A model generated the notes under the pieces. It ran no database searches. It saw only the letters and a list, made by a program, of their open reading frames with translations, and was not told the DNA's origin. This document shows positions 1 through 5,898 of a stretch of DNA of 6,378 nt, piece by piece. Each line of letters opens with the position of its first letter. The first letter of the stretch is position 1. The stretch comes from an uncultured Clostridia bacterium (GTDB taxonomy: Bacteria > Bacillota > Clostridia > Oscillospirales > Acutalibacteraceae): positions 1 through 6,378 of the forward strand of contig CAMNDS010000053.1 of NCBI GenBank assembly GCA_946535695.1, given 5' to 3'. The translations under genes were made by a program, and so were the position numbers.

Positions 1-1097
1 ATTTCAGGTATTTGGCTTAATTTTGAAACTCTTGGCTTCAAAATCTTTGCTAATTTTAGCAAATCAATATCAAAATCTACATATTTTTTTATTATACCAG
101 CAAATCCTTCGTCAGATTTTAATTTTATATGTTGTTCGTTCACCCATGCGAGTTTTTCGTAATCAAATATTGCTGGTGATTTGCCGATGTTTTTTATCGA
201 AAATTTTTGTTCGAGTTCTTTTAGAAAAAAAATCTCTTGATTATCGCTCGGGCACCAGCCCAAAAATGCAATATAATTTATTATTGCTTCGGGCAAATAG
301 CCTTCTTCAGTAAGCTCCAAAAAACTAACAGCTCCGGCGCGTTTTGAAAGTTTTGTTATGCTTCCGTCTGGATTTTTTCCCATAATTAGCGGCAAATGTA
401 TATATTCTGGAATTTCCCAACCAAAAGATTTATAAAGCAAATTATATTTCGGAGTCGCCGAAAGATACTCGCAGCCTCTGATTACGTGCGAAATTTGCAT
501 CAGGTGATCGTCGATTACATTGGCAAAATTATAAGTCGGCATGCCATCAGATTTTATCAAAATCTGGTCTTCAAGTTCGCTATTTTCAACTTCTACATGA
601 CCGAAAACTAAATCTTCAAAACTAGTCGTACCCGATTTTGGCATTCTTTGCCTTATCACATAACTCTTGTTATTTTTCAAAAATTCTAAAATTTTTTCTT
701 GATTAATATTCCTGCAATCGCACTCAAATTTTTTATTATTTTCTTTTTTATTTTCAAAATTTTCATGTTTTTCGCAAAAACAATAATAAGCGCCACCTAA
801 ATCAATTAATTTTTTAGCATACTTAATATAAATTTTTTTTCGCTCGCTCTGAATATACGGTCCAAAATCGCCGCCGATTTCAGGGCCTTCGTCATATTTT
901 AAATTTGTCGCACGCATAGTATCGTATATTATTTTTTCGGCATTCAAAACCTGACGTTTTTTGTCAGTATCTTCGATGCGCAAGATAAATTTGCCCCCCA
1001 GAGACCTAGCGATTAAATAACTATAAAGCGCCGATCTCAAATTGCCGATATGCATATATCCCGTCGGGCTCGGCGCGAATCTTGTTCTACAATTCAA
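1..1097 (-). CDS. gltX: Glutamate--tRNA ligase (GluRS), C-terminus beyond window
   Basis: This cytoplasmic class I aminoacyl-tRNA synthetase charges tRNA with glutamate using ATP. The frame is open from 1097 to the window edge, giving 365 residues of a protein that is usually about 440-490 long. Visible are FAPSPTG at residues 7-13, the HIGH-type motif HIGN at 16-19, RIEDTD at 40-45, a CxC...CxC set (Cys106, 108, 126, 128) matching the zinc site of the acceptor-binding insert, and the KMSKS-type motif KLSKR at 249-253. After that come GWCP and FDYEKLAWVN, typical of the start of the anticodon-binding part. I chose a TTG start at 1097-1095: it gives MNCRTRFAPSPTG, as expected for the family, and has AGAAGG at 1106-1111, 8 nt upstream. 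No ATG lies in a suitable place. All catalytic motifs are intact. In organisms lacking GlnRS the enzyme also charges tRNA-Gln, but the window does not show whether that applies here. Confidence 0.97.
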   Translation of the reverse strand, partial: MNCRTRFAPSPTGYMHIGNLRSALYSYLIARSLGGKFILRIEDTDKKRQVLNAEKIIYDTMRATNLKYDEGPEIGGDFGPYIQSERKKIYIKYAKKLIDLGGAYYCFCEKHENFENKKENNKKFECDCRNINQEKILEFLKNNKSYVIRQRMPKSGTTSFEDLVFGHVEVENSELEDQILIKSDGMPTYNFANVIDDHLMQISHVIRGCEYLSATPKYNLLYKSFGWEIPEYIHLPLIMGKNPDGSITKLSKRAGAVSFLELTEEGYLPEAIINYIAFLGWCPSDNQEIFFLKELEQKFSIKNIGKSPAIFDYEKLAWVNEQHIKLKSDEGFAGIIKKYVDFDIDLLKLAKILKPRVSKLSQIPE

Positions 1098-1138
1098 AAT
1101 TTTTACCTTCTTCCCAAACTATCAAGTATCAGGCACTA

Positions 1139-1147
1139 ATTATAGCA
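1139..1147 (-). promoter_or_regulatory. Extended -10 promoter of gltX
   Basis: In the transcribed direction TGC-TATAAT forms an extended -10 (TGn at 1145-1147, hexamer at 1139-1144). No good -35 lies 16-18 nt upstream (about 1161-1167 reads ATCACT/TCACTT), so the TGn may compensate. The predicted start near 1132 leaves a leader of about 35 nt, too short for a T-box or riboswitch. Inferred from sequence only. Confidence 0.55.
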
Positions 1148-1211
1148 TATTTAATAGCAAAAGTGATAAATTAGCAGCACTATTACAAAATTTTACTAAT
1201 TTCTAAGAGAA

Positions 1212-2096
1212 TCAATTTGTTTTCTTCCCCCATACTTCCAAATCACACAATATATTATCAAGCGAAATGTGACTACCAAAAAAGTATTTTATTGATGTAT
1301 GTTCATCATAATTAATGGTTAAATCTTTCTTAAAATCTTCGCTATTTGCATCAAGCGAAAATTTAAAATAAAAACTACACTTACCATCATAGCTAACCAG
1401 ACAAGGCAATATTCCAAGCTTCTCTTTGGTATATTTAGCAATATAATCTATAAAGAAACGTTCATATTCTAATAAATTTAATTTTTCGCCTTTATTATCA
1501 TAGCATTCAAAATTGCATTTATCATCGAAACGAATTTCAGCACAATTACTAAATGTGTAACTATCGGTTGTACCATTAATGTATTCAATTTTTAATTTAG
1601 CGAGATCACTTTCTTCTGAATGATCCCGGTCTAAAAATTCGCCAAATTTTTTGTTCTTTGTTCTAAGTTCCACTAACTCTTTACCAATGGGGGAATTCTC
1701 GTCCGGACCACTGCCAAAAAAGACTTCTTTATCATTCCAAGTATTTTTCAGTTCTTCAATATTTTTAAATTTTCCCAAGCCATGATAGAATGTTCCGCTC
1801 GGTGTTTTACCTTGGTCACCAGAATCTTTACTGCAAAGCTTTTTTATACCTAAAATGCCCAAAATTACTACGGCCGAAAGCCCCAATGCAGATAAAGCAA
1901 TCCAAAGCGGATAAAGATTTTTGGGCAAACCTTTTGGTGGAGCTGGAATTTCGTTTTTTAAGTTTTTATTCATAAGCCACTCTCCCCCGACGGTTTCCGA
2001 ACTTTTAAACTCGCTTTGATTCACCGCCGAAGCTTTATTACCCAGAACCGACGTAAAAACTAAAAACAATGCGAGTTTATCTTTAAATTTCTTCAT
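1212..2096 (-). CDS. Signal-peptide/membrane-anchored protein of unknown function (294 aa)
   Basis: I do not recognise a family. Residues 1-24 look like a Sec signal peptide: basic MKKFKDK, a hydrophobic core, then KASA with possible cleavage after Ala24. A short Ser/Glu/Pro-containing segment follows, then a strong membrane helix at about 61-84 ending in basic IKKLCSK. The remaining roughly 200 residues are polar, rich in Lys, Glu, Asp, Asn, Phe and Tyr, with six Cys after the helix-end Cys at 88 and no motif I can name. The basic residues after the helix predict by the positive-inside rule that the C-terminal domain is cytoplasmic, unless the protein is exported in another way. The start is the ATG at 2096, with GAGGTGA at 2102-2108 and 5 nt spacing. 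A TTG 18 nt upstream (2114) extends the frame but lies beyond that ribosome site. The gene is monocistronic by layout. Its N-terminus resembles those of the 556- and 39-residue proteins. Confidence 0.85.
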   Translation of the reverse strand: MKKFKDKLALFLVFTSVLGNKASAVNQSEFKSSETVGGEWLMNKNLKNEIPAPPKGLPKNLYPLWIALSALGLSAVVILGILGIKKLCSKDSGDQGKTPSGTFYHGLGKFKNIEELKNTWNDKEVFFGSGPDENSPIGKELVELRTKNKKFGEFLDRDHSEESDLAKLKIEYINGTTDSYTFSNCAEIRFDDKCNFECYDNKGEKLNLLEYERFFIDYIAKYTKEKLGILPCLVSYDGKCSFYFKFSLDANSEDFKKDLTINYDEHTSIKYFFGSHISLDNILCDLEVWGKKTN

Positions 2097-2162
2097 AGAA
2101 GTCACCTCAGTCAAAATTTTGAATAATGCTTAAGCAGAAATCTTAAACAACCTAACGTCTTA

Positions 2163-2191
2163 GCTATATAACAATGAAAAAAATTTGTCAA
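2163..2191 (-). promoter_or_regulatory. Promoter of the 294-aa gene
   Basis: The -35 is a perfect TTGACA at 2186-2191. The -10 is TATAGC at 2163-2168 with a 17-nt spacer, or TATATA at 2165-2170 with 15 nt. The predicted start near 2156 leaves a leader of about 60 nt before the ATG at 2096. Confidence 0.65.
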
Positions 2192-2207
2192 GCGTAAATT
2201 GATATTA

Positions 2208-2221
2208 GCATTGTTAAAAGT
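2208..2221 (-). promoter_or_regulatory. Upstream promoter box (copy at the 294-aa gene)
   Basis: In the transcribed direction this reads ACTTTTAACAATGC and lies 16 nt upstream of the TTGACA. It differs by one base from the efp copy. Three other promoters in the window have the same box at a similar distance. It could be an activator or UP-like site, or the promoter-proximal end of a dispersed repeat. Confidence 0.5.
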
Positions 2222-2236
2222 AGGTAAATAATAACA

Positions 2237-2298
2237 GATTTCTTTTTAAACTTCTCTCCGGCAGCGCCGGAGATATGTTACAAGTTTCAAAAGAAATC
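2237..2298. repeat. 62-bp interrupted palindrome with GC-rich central hairpin
   Basis: The outer arms 2237-2253 and 2282-2298 are inverted copies at 16 of 17 positions. Inside them TCTCCGGC (2255-2262) and GCCGGAGA (2266-2273) form a perfect 8-bp stem around AGC. No T-run follows on either strand, so it is not a standard intrinsic terminator. It lies between the 3' end of the CD1247-type gene and the promoter of the 294-aa gene. The central stem is the best-preserved member of a hairpin family repeated through the window's intergenic DNA. Confidence 0.75.
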
Positions 2299-2348
2299 CA
2301 ATATATATTACTGATTTCGAAAGAAGTCTAATGATTCATAAAAGTTAT

Positions 2349-2425
2349 ATCCATATATGGACATATGGATGTAGCAACACAAAGAACTTACGCCATTTAC
2401 TCCGGCGTCGACGGAGGAAATGATT
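2349..2425. repeat. Dispersed repeat, copy A2 (two hairpins)
   Basis: First comes a perfect 8-bp stem, ATCCATAT (2349-2356) with ATATGGAT (2363-2370), loop of 6. Next is GCAACAC at 2374-2380, then a GC-rich stem CTCCG (2400-2404) with CGGAG (2412-2416), followed by GGAAATGATTTA. The same order, with related sequence, occurs at about 5899-5970 and 6268-6345. With the palindrome at 2237-2298 and the box at 2208 it accounts for most of the gene-free stretch 2115-2455. Confidence 0.6.
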
Positions 2426-2455
2426 TAACTCTTCATTGTCAATGCTAAGAAAAAC

Positions 2456-2830
2456 TTATCTTTCACATTCACAGTCTTCATCGCCACATTGACAAGTATC
2501 AATTTTTAAATCACAACCGCAGTTTTGACATTTAAAGTTGCAATCACAATTGTTTATATGCTCATGCTTCAGATGATTTTCAGTTCCACATTTTTCACAC
2601 TTAACCTTGCAACAACAATTATCGCCACAATCGCACGAATCATCCAGAATATCATTTATTTCATATATCTCTTCTTCCAAAACATCTACACGTTCGTTTA
2701 AGTCATCAATTTCTTTTGAAATTTCCGAAATACAATTGACAATTTCTTTTATGGCTTTGCTATACTCAGAATTTGTATCCATTGACAAACCCTTTATAAA
2801 GCCTTCTAAAAAAGCTGCTTTTTCTTGCAT
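2456..2830 (-). CDS. CD1247-type N-terminal domain protein with cysteine-rich tail
   Basis: 124 residues. The N-terminus MQEKAAFLEGFIKGLSMD resembles the small clostridial family named after C. difficile CD1247 and found beside efp; its function is unknown to me. Residues about 24-64 are a heptad-like, Glu/Ile-rich coiled coil. From residue 66 there are 16 Cys in 57 residues: CDC, CCC, C78xxC81, CDC, C101xxC104, CGC, CQC and CEC, plus His86, 89 and 91. The two CxxC pairs fit a zinc ribbon; the additional Cys clusters look metallothionein-like. I chose the ATG at 2830, because AAAGGAG at 2837-2843 lies 6 nt away and the family N-terminus begins there. An in-frame ATG at 2851, directly after the efp stop, would add seven residues but lacks its own good site. 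The gap to efp is 21 nt with no promoter, so it is probably co-transcribed with efp. Confidence 0.85.
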   Translation of the reverse strand: MQEKAAFLEGFIKGLSMDTNSEYSKAIKEIVNCISEISKEIDDLNERVDVLEEEIYEINDILDDSCDCGDNCCCKVKCEKCGTENHLKHEHINNCDCNFKCQNCGCDLKIDTCQCGDEDCECER

Positions 2831-2851
2831 ACAAAACTCCTTTATCTTCAT

Positions 2852-3409
2852 TTACGCGCGTTCTAAATATTCACCCGTGCGGGTGTCGATCTTAATTTTT
2901 TCACCTTGATTGACAAAAAGAGGGATCCTTATCGAAGCTCCTGTTTCAACAATTGCTGGCTTCATAACATTAGTTGAAGTATCCCCTCTCACACCTGGCT
3001 CAGTTTTTGTAACTTCAAGCACCACAAATATAGGCGGTTCTACTCCGAAAACACTACCTTTGTAAGACTGCACCTTGCATTCCATGTTTTCCTTAACAAA
3101 CTTAAAACTATCCGAAAGCACCGAACCACTAATCGGAATTTGTTCGTAACTTTCCGAATCCATAAAATAATATAAATCTCCGTCCTTGTAAAGATACTGC
3201 ATATTTTTGCGCTCTATAAAAGCTTCCTGAACCTTTTCGTTTGGATTAAAAGTCCTTTCAAGAACACTGCCTGAAACAACATCCTTCATTTTGACTCTAA
3301 CAAATGCCGAACCTTTACCGGGTTTAACATGCTGAAACTCAATAACTGTAAACACCTTGCCGTCAAGTTCAAAAGTCACTCCATTTCTAAAATCTCCTGC
3401 CGAAATCAA
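2852..3409 (-). CDS. efp: Translation elongation factor P
   Basis: EF-P binds between the P and E sites of stalled ribosomes and helps form Pro-Pro bonds. The product has the family's usual 185 residues: the KOW-like N-terminal domain (ISAGDFRNG), the loop HVKPGKGSAFVR with Lys32 at the tip, and two OB-type domains ending IDTRTGEYLERA. Lys32 is the residue that carries 5-aminopentanol in B. subtilis EF-P; the modification here is not visible. I chose the TTG start at 3409. It gives the standard clostridial N-terminus MISAGDF, has GAGGTGA at 3415-3421 with 5 nt spacing, and leaves a leader of about 24 nt from the predicted transcription start. The upstream in-frame ATG at 3430 lies only a few nt after that start and has no ribosome site. 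It heads a likely two-gene unit with the CD1247-type gene. Confidence 0.97.
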   Translation of the reverse strand: MISAGDFRNGVTFELDGKVFTVIEFQHVKPGKGSAFVRVKMKDVVSGSVLERTFNPNEKVQEAFIERKNMQYLYKDGDLYYFMDSESYEQIPISGSVLSDSFKFVKENMECKVQSYKGSVFGVEPPIFVVLEVTKTEPGVRGDTSTNVMKPAIVETGASIRIPLFVNQGEKIKIDTRTGEYLERA

Positions 3410-3439
3410 ACTATTCACCTCACTAAGCATGATTTGCTT

Positions 3440-3467
3440 ATTATAAAAAAACCATTTAAAAAGTCAA
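3440..3467 (-). promoter_or_regulatory. Promoter of efp
   Basis: TTGACT at 3462-3467 and TATAAT at 3440-3445 are separated by 16 nt. The predicted start near 3433 is upstream of the GAGGTGA/TTG start of efp and argues against the ATG at 3430. Confidence 0.8.
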
Positions 3468-3484
3468 GTGCAAAATTTAAACGT

Positions 3485-3498
3485 GCATTGCTAAAAGT
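3485..3498 (-). promoter_or_regulatory. Upstream promoter box (efp copy)
   Basis: ACTTTTAGCAATGC in the transcribed direction, 17 nt upstream of the -35. It matches the tRNA-Ala copy at 13 of 14 positions. Function unknown. Confidence 0.5.
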
Positions 3499-3510
3499 GC
3501 AGAAGGTATC

Positions 3511-3556
3511 TCAAAAAATTACACATATTTTCTTCGATAACGCCGGAAAAATTAAA
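3511..3556. repeat. Dispersed repeat, short copy E
   Basis: The segment with ACATATTTTCTTCG and CGCCGGAAAAA aligns with the hairpin end of the copy at about 6290-6335. The hairpin is decayed (TTTTC 3528-3532 with GAAAA 3546-3550). The middle hairpin present in the longer copies is missing. It lies between the 3' end of the hydrolase gene and the efp promoter, and has no T-run typical of a terminator. Confidence 0.45.
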
Positions 3557-3576
3557 TACTACACCGGTTTTAAAAA

Positions 3577-5247
3577 TTACTTCATGTGTTGTTCTATAAG
3601 ATTTCCCAAAAATTCTTTTCGCTTTTCATCAACTTCATTACGCGTAGAATTTTTAATATAATCAAGTTTTTCTTGTGTAAATTTTTTATTTTTATCGCCA
3701 TCCATTTTTTGAAGCTTAAAATCGTCACCGACCCAATAAAGTCCGGCAGGAAGTTGCCATAAATTACCCTGACTGTAACTTTTGCCCTCAAAATGAAAAT
3801 AGCGTTTGTGAAATTTACCTGAATTTTCATCTTTCTCAACCAATTGCGTTCCAACACCATGTCCTGTTACGCCATTAACATTTTTACTATTAATTTCAGA
3901 AATTATAGTTACTTTAGAATTAAATATTTTTTGCGGTTGAAAATCTACATAAGCCTTTTTAGTTATCGGTCCTAATGTTTCATAATCACTTTTTAGTGTA
4001 TAAATAACCGCTGAATTTTTTGTGTTATTTAAACTAATTTCACGATATTGTTCTCCAAATGGCTGATGATTTTTATTAACTCCAAAGAAATTAAAAAAGC
4101 CCATGTTGGAAACTTCTGGATTACCCGGTACAGGGTCAAAAGCTACTGAACTGAACTCAACATTGCTGTTATTTCCGAATTGATTAACAATTTCATTTAA
4201 TACTATATTGGCTGCTACTCCACCTCTGCTGTGGCCTTTTACTGAAACATGAATTTTATTATCCTTACCTAAATACTTGTTTATTTCCTTTTCTAAAACA
4301 GAATAACCATTTACGATATTTCTTATTATCGAAAATTCTCCCCTGTCTAACACCCCACCTATATCTTGCGGACCAGGTATAGTAAATTCAATTTGATGTA
4401 TTTTAGATTTTAACCAATCATTATTTAACTTTTTAGTTTTAGTAACCTCTCTTTTCCAAACCCAAATTTTTCTAGCTTCATTATTTGGCAATTTACGTTC
4501 CAATTCCAAAAGTTTACCATATTTCTGGAGCATTTTAGCTAAATTAAGATCATTTGTTTCATTGATGTTTTCTTCTTTAAGTTTTTCATGAAACTTTTGC
4601 TCTTCCTTCGAATTAAAATATTCTAAAATATTATTACATTTTCCGCTTATAAACTGTGTCAATGCTTCTGGCGCATCGCAAATTATTTCGTTAAATTTTT
4701 CATTTTCATCTCCAAGGTTTGTTGTTCTAATTCTGTAAATATTGTCAATTGCACATAAGCTTTTTGTCGCATCTTCACTTTTTAAATCTTTACTTACTTC
4801 ATAAAGCATATATTTGTTGGCTGATTGATCGTATGCTAGAATTTTTAAATTATTATTGGGCCCAAATAGTTTTTTAATGTTATTCACATCTTTTAAGTCA
4901 TCTTTTGAATGCCCTATGCACAGTTTGCCAAATTCATAAAAGGCTGAACCACAATTACTATTTGAAGTAACATGTTCATTATCAACATTAGGATTTTGAA
5001 ATGCTTTTCGCCAAAGTAAATCTCCGGAACCTGCAAACCTAAATTTAATTTTAATTAAACTTTTAGTATAAAACTTAGAAACTACATAAGCGCTTACAGC
5101 CAAAGCAGCAACAATTGGAGCCGCAACAGGAATATAACGCTTCACAATTGGTTCATCACCTAACATAAACTTTGCACTCAATTTAGAACCTTGAAATAAC
5201 GATAAACATGCTAATAAACCTGCTAATTTTTTATCCATTTTTCTCAT
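3577..5247 (-). CDS. Putative alpha/beta-hydrolase (lipase/esterase-like), signal sequence plus membrane segment
   Basis: 556 residues. Residues 1-25 look like a signal peptide (basic RKMDKK, hydrophobic core, SKLSA). A second hydrophobic helix spans about 38-59 and is followed by basic KFYTKSLIKIKFR. Residues 70-330 match nothing I know; a Lys/Glu-rich helical stretch lies at about 210-260. From about 331 comes a hydrolase core: strand KIHVSVK, nucleophile elbow GHSRGG (Ser340), then SSVAFDPVPG (Asp371) and TGHGVG (His463). Ser340-Asp371/His463 is a plausible triad, but which Asp serves is a guess. GxSxG hydrolases commonly cut lipid or other esters; the substrate here is unknown. The start is the ATG at 5247, with AAGGAGTGA at 5253-5261 and 5 nt spacing. 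The basic flank after the second helix predicts a cytoplasmic catalytic domain, odd for a lipase with a signal peptide. The gene is monocistronic by layout, with a consensus promoter. Confidence 0.85.
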   Translation of the reverse strand: MRKMDKKLAGLLACLSLFQGSKLSAKFMLGDEPIVKRYIPVAAPIVAALAVSAYVVSKFYTKSLIKIKFRFAGSGDLLWRKAFQNPNVDNEHVTSNSNCGSAFYEFGKLCIGHSKDDLKDVNNIKKLFGPNNNLKILAYDQSANKYMLYEVSKDLKSEDATKSLCAIDNIYRIRTTNLGDENEKFNEIICDAPEALTQFISGKCNNILEYFNSKEEQKFHEKLKEENINETNDLNLAKMLQKYGKLLELERKLPNNEARKIWVWKREVTKTKKLNNDWLKSKIHQIEFTIPGPQDIGGVLDRGEFSIIRNIVNGYSVLEKEINKYLGKDNKIHVSVKGHSRGGVAANIVLNEIVNQFGNNSNVEFSSVAFDPVPGNPEVSNMGFFNFFGVNKNHQPFGEQYREISLNNTKNSAVIYTLKSDYETLGPITKKAYVDFQPQKIFNSKVTIISEINSKNVNGVTGHGVGTQLVEKDENSGKFHKRYFHFEGKSYSQGNLWQLPAGLYWVGDDFKLQKMDGDKNKKFTQEKLDYIKNSTRNEVDEKRKEFLGNLIEQHMK

Positions 5248-5343
5248 TTAAGTCACTCCTTATTTTTATTATTAAAAATTAGAAATTTTAGCGGATTAAC
5301 CTAAAAAAGCAAACACTAAATTTATTACAACGTCGATTATAAT
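5248..5343 (-). other. Predicted 5' leader of the hydrolase gene (about 95 nt)
   Basis: Between the predicted transcription start (near 5343) and the ATG lies an AT-rich leader. It can form two weak stems: ATTATAA...TTGTAAT near 5320-5345, and TTTTAG/CTAAAA at 5286-5306 with a 9-nt loop. The latter is not followed by a U-run and does not cover the ribosome site. I recognise no riboswitch. Confidence 0.35.
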
Positions 5344-5349
5344 GAATTA

Positions 5350-5378
5350 ATTATATATCAATAGATAAAAAATGTCAA
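5350..5378 (-). promoter_or_regulatory. Perfect-consensus promoter of the hydrolase gene
   Basis: TTGACA at 5373-5378 and TATAAT at 5350-5355 are exactly 17 nt apart, an ideal housekeeping-sigma promoter. Unlike four other promoters in the window it has no recognisable ACTTTTAGCAATRC box upstream. Confidence 0.85.
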
Positions 5379-5470
5379 CACATTTTTAGAAACTACGAAA
5401 AAATTATATAAATTTATCTAATGCAGTCTGAAATCAAAAAAATACAAAATAATTTAAAATTAAAAAATCG

Positions 5471-5494
5471 TTCTCCGGCAACACAACCGAAGAA
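5471..5494. repeat. Dispersed hairpin repeat, copy B1
   Basis: TTCTCCGG (5471-5478) and CCGAAGAA (5487-5494) pair at 7 of 8 positions around an 8-nt loop. TATTTGATTTTTTTATTTTT follows, like the tail after the hairpin at about 6305-6345. On the plus strand this looks terminator-like, but no plus-strand gene precedes it. It lies about 95 nt upstream of the hydrolase -35. Confidence 0.5.
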
Positions 5495-5547
5495 TATTTG
5501 ATTTTTTTATTTTTCAGTATTATATCAATTAAAAAATCATTAGAGTT

Positions 5548-5568
5548 TTTTCAAAACTGAAAAATTAA
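5548..5568 (+). repeat. 21-nt inverted repeat, left arm
   Basis: This is the exact reverse complement of 5990-6010. The arm is itself a small stem (TTTTCA/TGAAAA). A third, partial copy (ATTTTTCAGT at 5509-5518) is a 10-nt inverted match to 5556-5565. The two long arms bracket 463 bp holding the 39-aa ORF with its promoter. Confidence 0.7.
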
Positions 5569-5578
5569 ACTTGAAGTA

Positions 5579-5630
5579 CTCTCCCTGGCGGCGTCTGAGA
5601 GAATATCTATTACTAGTCTCGAAAGAAATC
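5579..5630. repeat. Dispersed hairpin repeat, copy B2
   Basis: CTCTC (5579-5583) and GAGAG (5597-5601) flank GGCGGCG. After it comes AGTCTCGAAAGAAATC (5615-5630), matching 2283-2298 at 14 of 16 positions. The order, GC-rich hairpin then this 16-mer, is the same as in the palindrome at 2237-2298. It sits directly after the stop codon of the 39-aa ORF and may help end its transcript, although there is no clean U-run. Confidence 0.5.
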
Positions 5631-5633
5631 TAT

Positions 5634-5753
5634 TTATTCAGATTTATTTAGGGACTGCTCATATTTAACATTTTGAGCTGCTTTAGCACTACCTCTAAAA
5701 ATTGACGCGCAGACGAGAAATAATGCGATTTTATTTCTACTAAATGTTGACAT
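5634..5753 (-). CDS. Short signal-peptide-like ORF (39 aa)
   Basis: The product is almost only a signal peptide: STFSRNK, hydrophobic IALFLVCASIF, then GSAKA with possible cleavage after Ala25, leaving the 14-residue AQNVKYEQSLNKSE. Its N-terminus resembles that of the 294-aa protein (K[LI]ALFLV..S[VI][LF], A-x-A). The start is the ATG at 5753, with AAGGAG at 5763-5768 and 9 nt spacing; the frame is open to 5834 but that would run into the -35 element. A strong promoter and ribosome site suggest it is or was expressed. It could be a secreted peptide precursor or the remnant of a longer paralogue truncated by the repeat containing its stop. No family recognised. Confidence 0.55.
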   Translation of the reverse strand: MSTFSRNKIALFLVCASIFRGSAKAAQNVKYEQSLNKSE

Positions 5754-5804
5754 ATCAACCAACTCCTTGAATCTAAGATAGTCACATAATGCATCCTTAA
5801 CTAT

Positions 5805-5834
5805 ATTATAAAATATAAAAAAACAGTTTGTCAA
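5805..5834 (-). promoter_or_regulatory. Promoter of the 39-aa ORF
   Basis: Both hexamers are perfect: TTGACA at 5829-5834 and TATAAT at 5805-5810, 18 nt apart. Predicted start near 5798; leader about 45 nt. Confidence 0.75.
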
Positions 5835-5848
5835 GAAAAAAATTAAAG

Positions 5849-5862
5849 GTATGAATAAAAGT
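5849..5862 (-). promoter_or_regulatory. Upstream promoter box (39-aa ORF copy, degenerate)
   Basis: ACTTTTATTCATAC in the transcribed direction, 14 nt upstream of the -35. It matches the tRNA-Ala copy at 11 of 14 positions, so this is the weakest of the four. Confidence 0.35.
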
Positions 5863-5898
5863 AAATAGAAATAATAGACTTATAGTAAAGTTACCTTA

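Noticed and set aside
23..611. Plus-strand ORFs at 23-313 and 396-611
   Set aside because: Both are antisense to the clearly conserved gltX frame and have no protein-like features.
1098..1211. T-box, riboswitch or terminator between the 294-aa gene and gltX
   Set aside because: The gltX leader is only about 35 nt. The one inverted repeat (AAATTAG 1168-1174 with CTAATTT 1196-1202) is weak, AT-only apart from one pair, and lacks a U-run.
2255..2273. GC-rich hairpin as an intrinsic terminator of the efp operon
   Set aside because: No T-run follows on the minus strand (GAAGTTTAAAAAG comes next), so the standard hairpin plus U-tract is missing.
1790..3661. Plus-strand ORFs at 1790-1975, 2607-2909 and 3329-3661
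   Set aside because: Antisense shadows of the 294-aa gene, the CD1247-type gene and efp, without ribosome sites or family resemblance.
3594..3860. 88-codon minus-strand ORF overlapping the hydrolase C-terminus
   Set aside because: Alternative frame of the hydrolase gene, which has the ribosome site, promoter and recognisable motifs.
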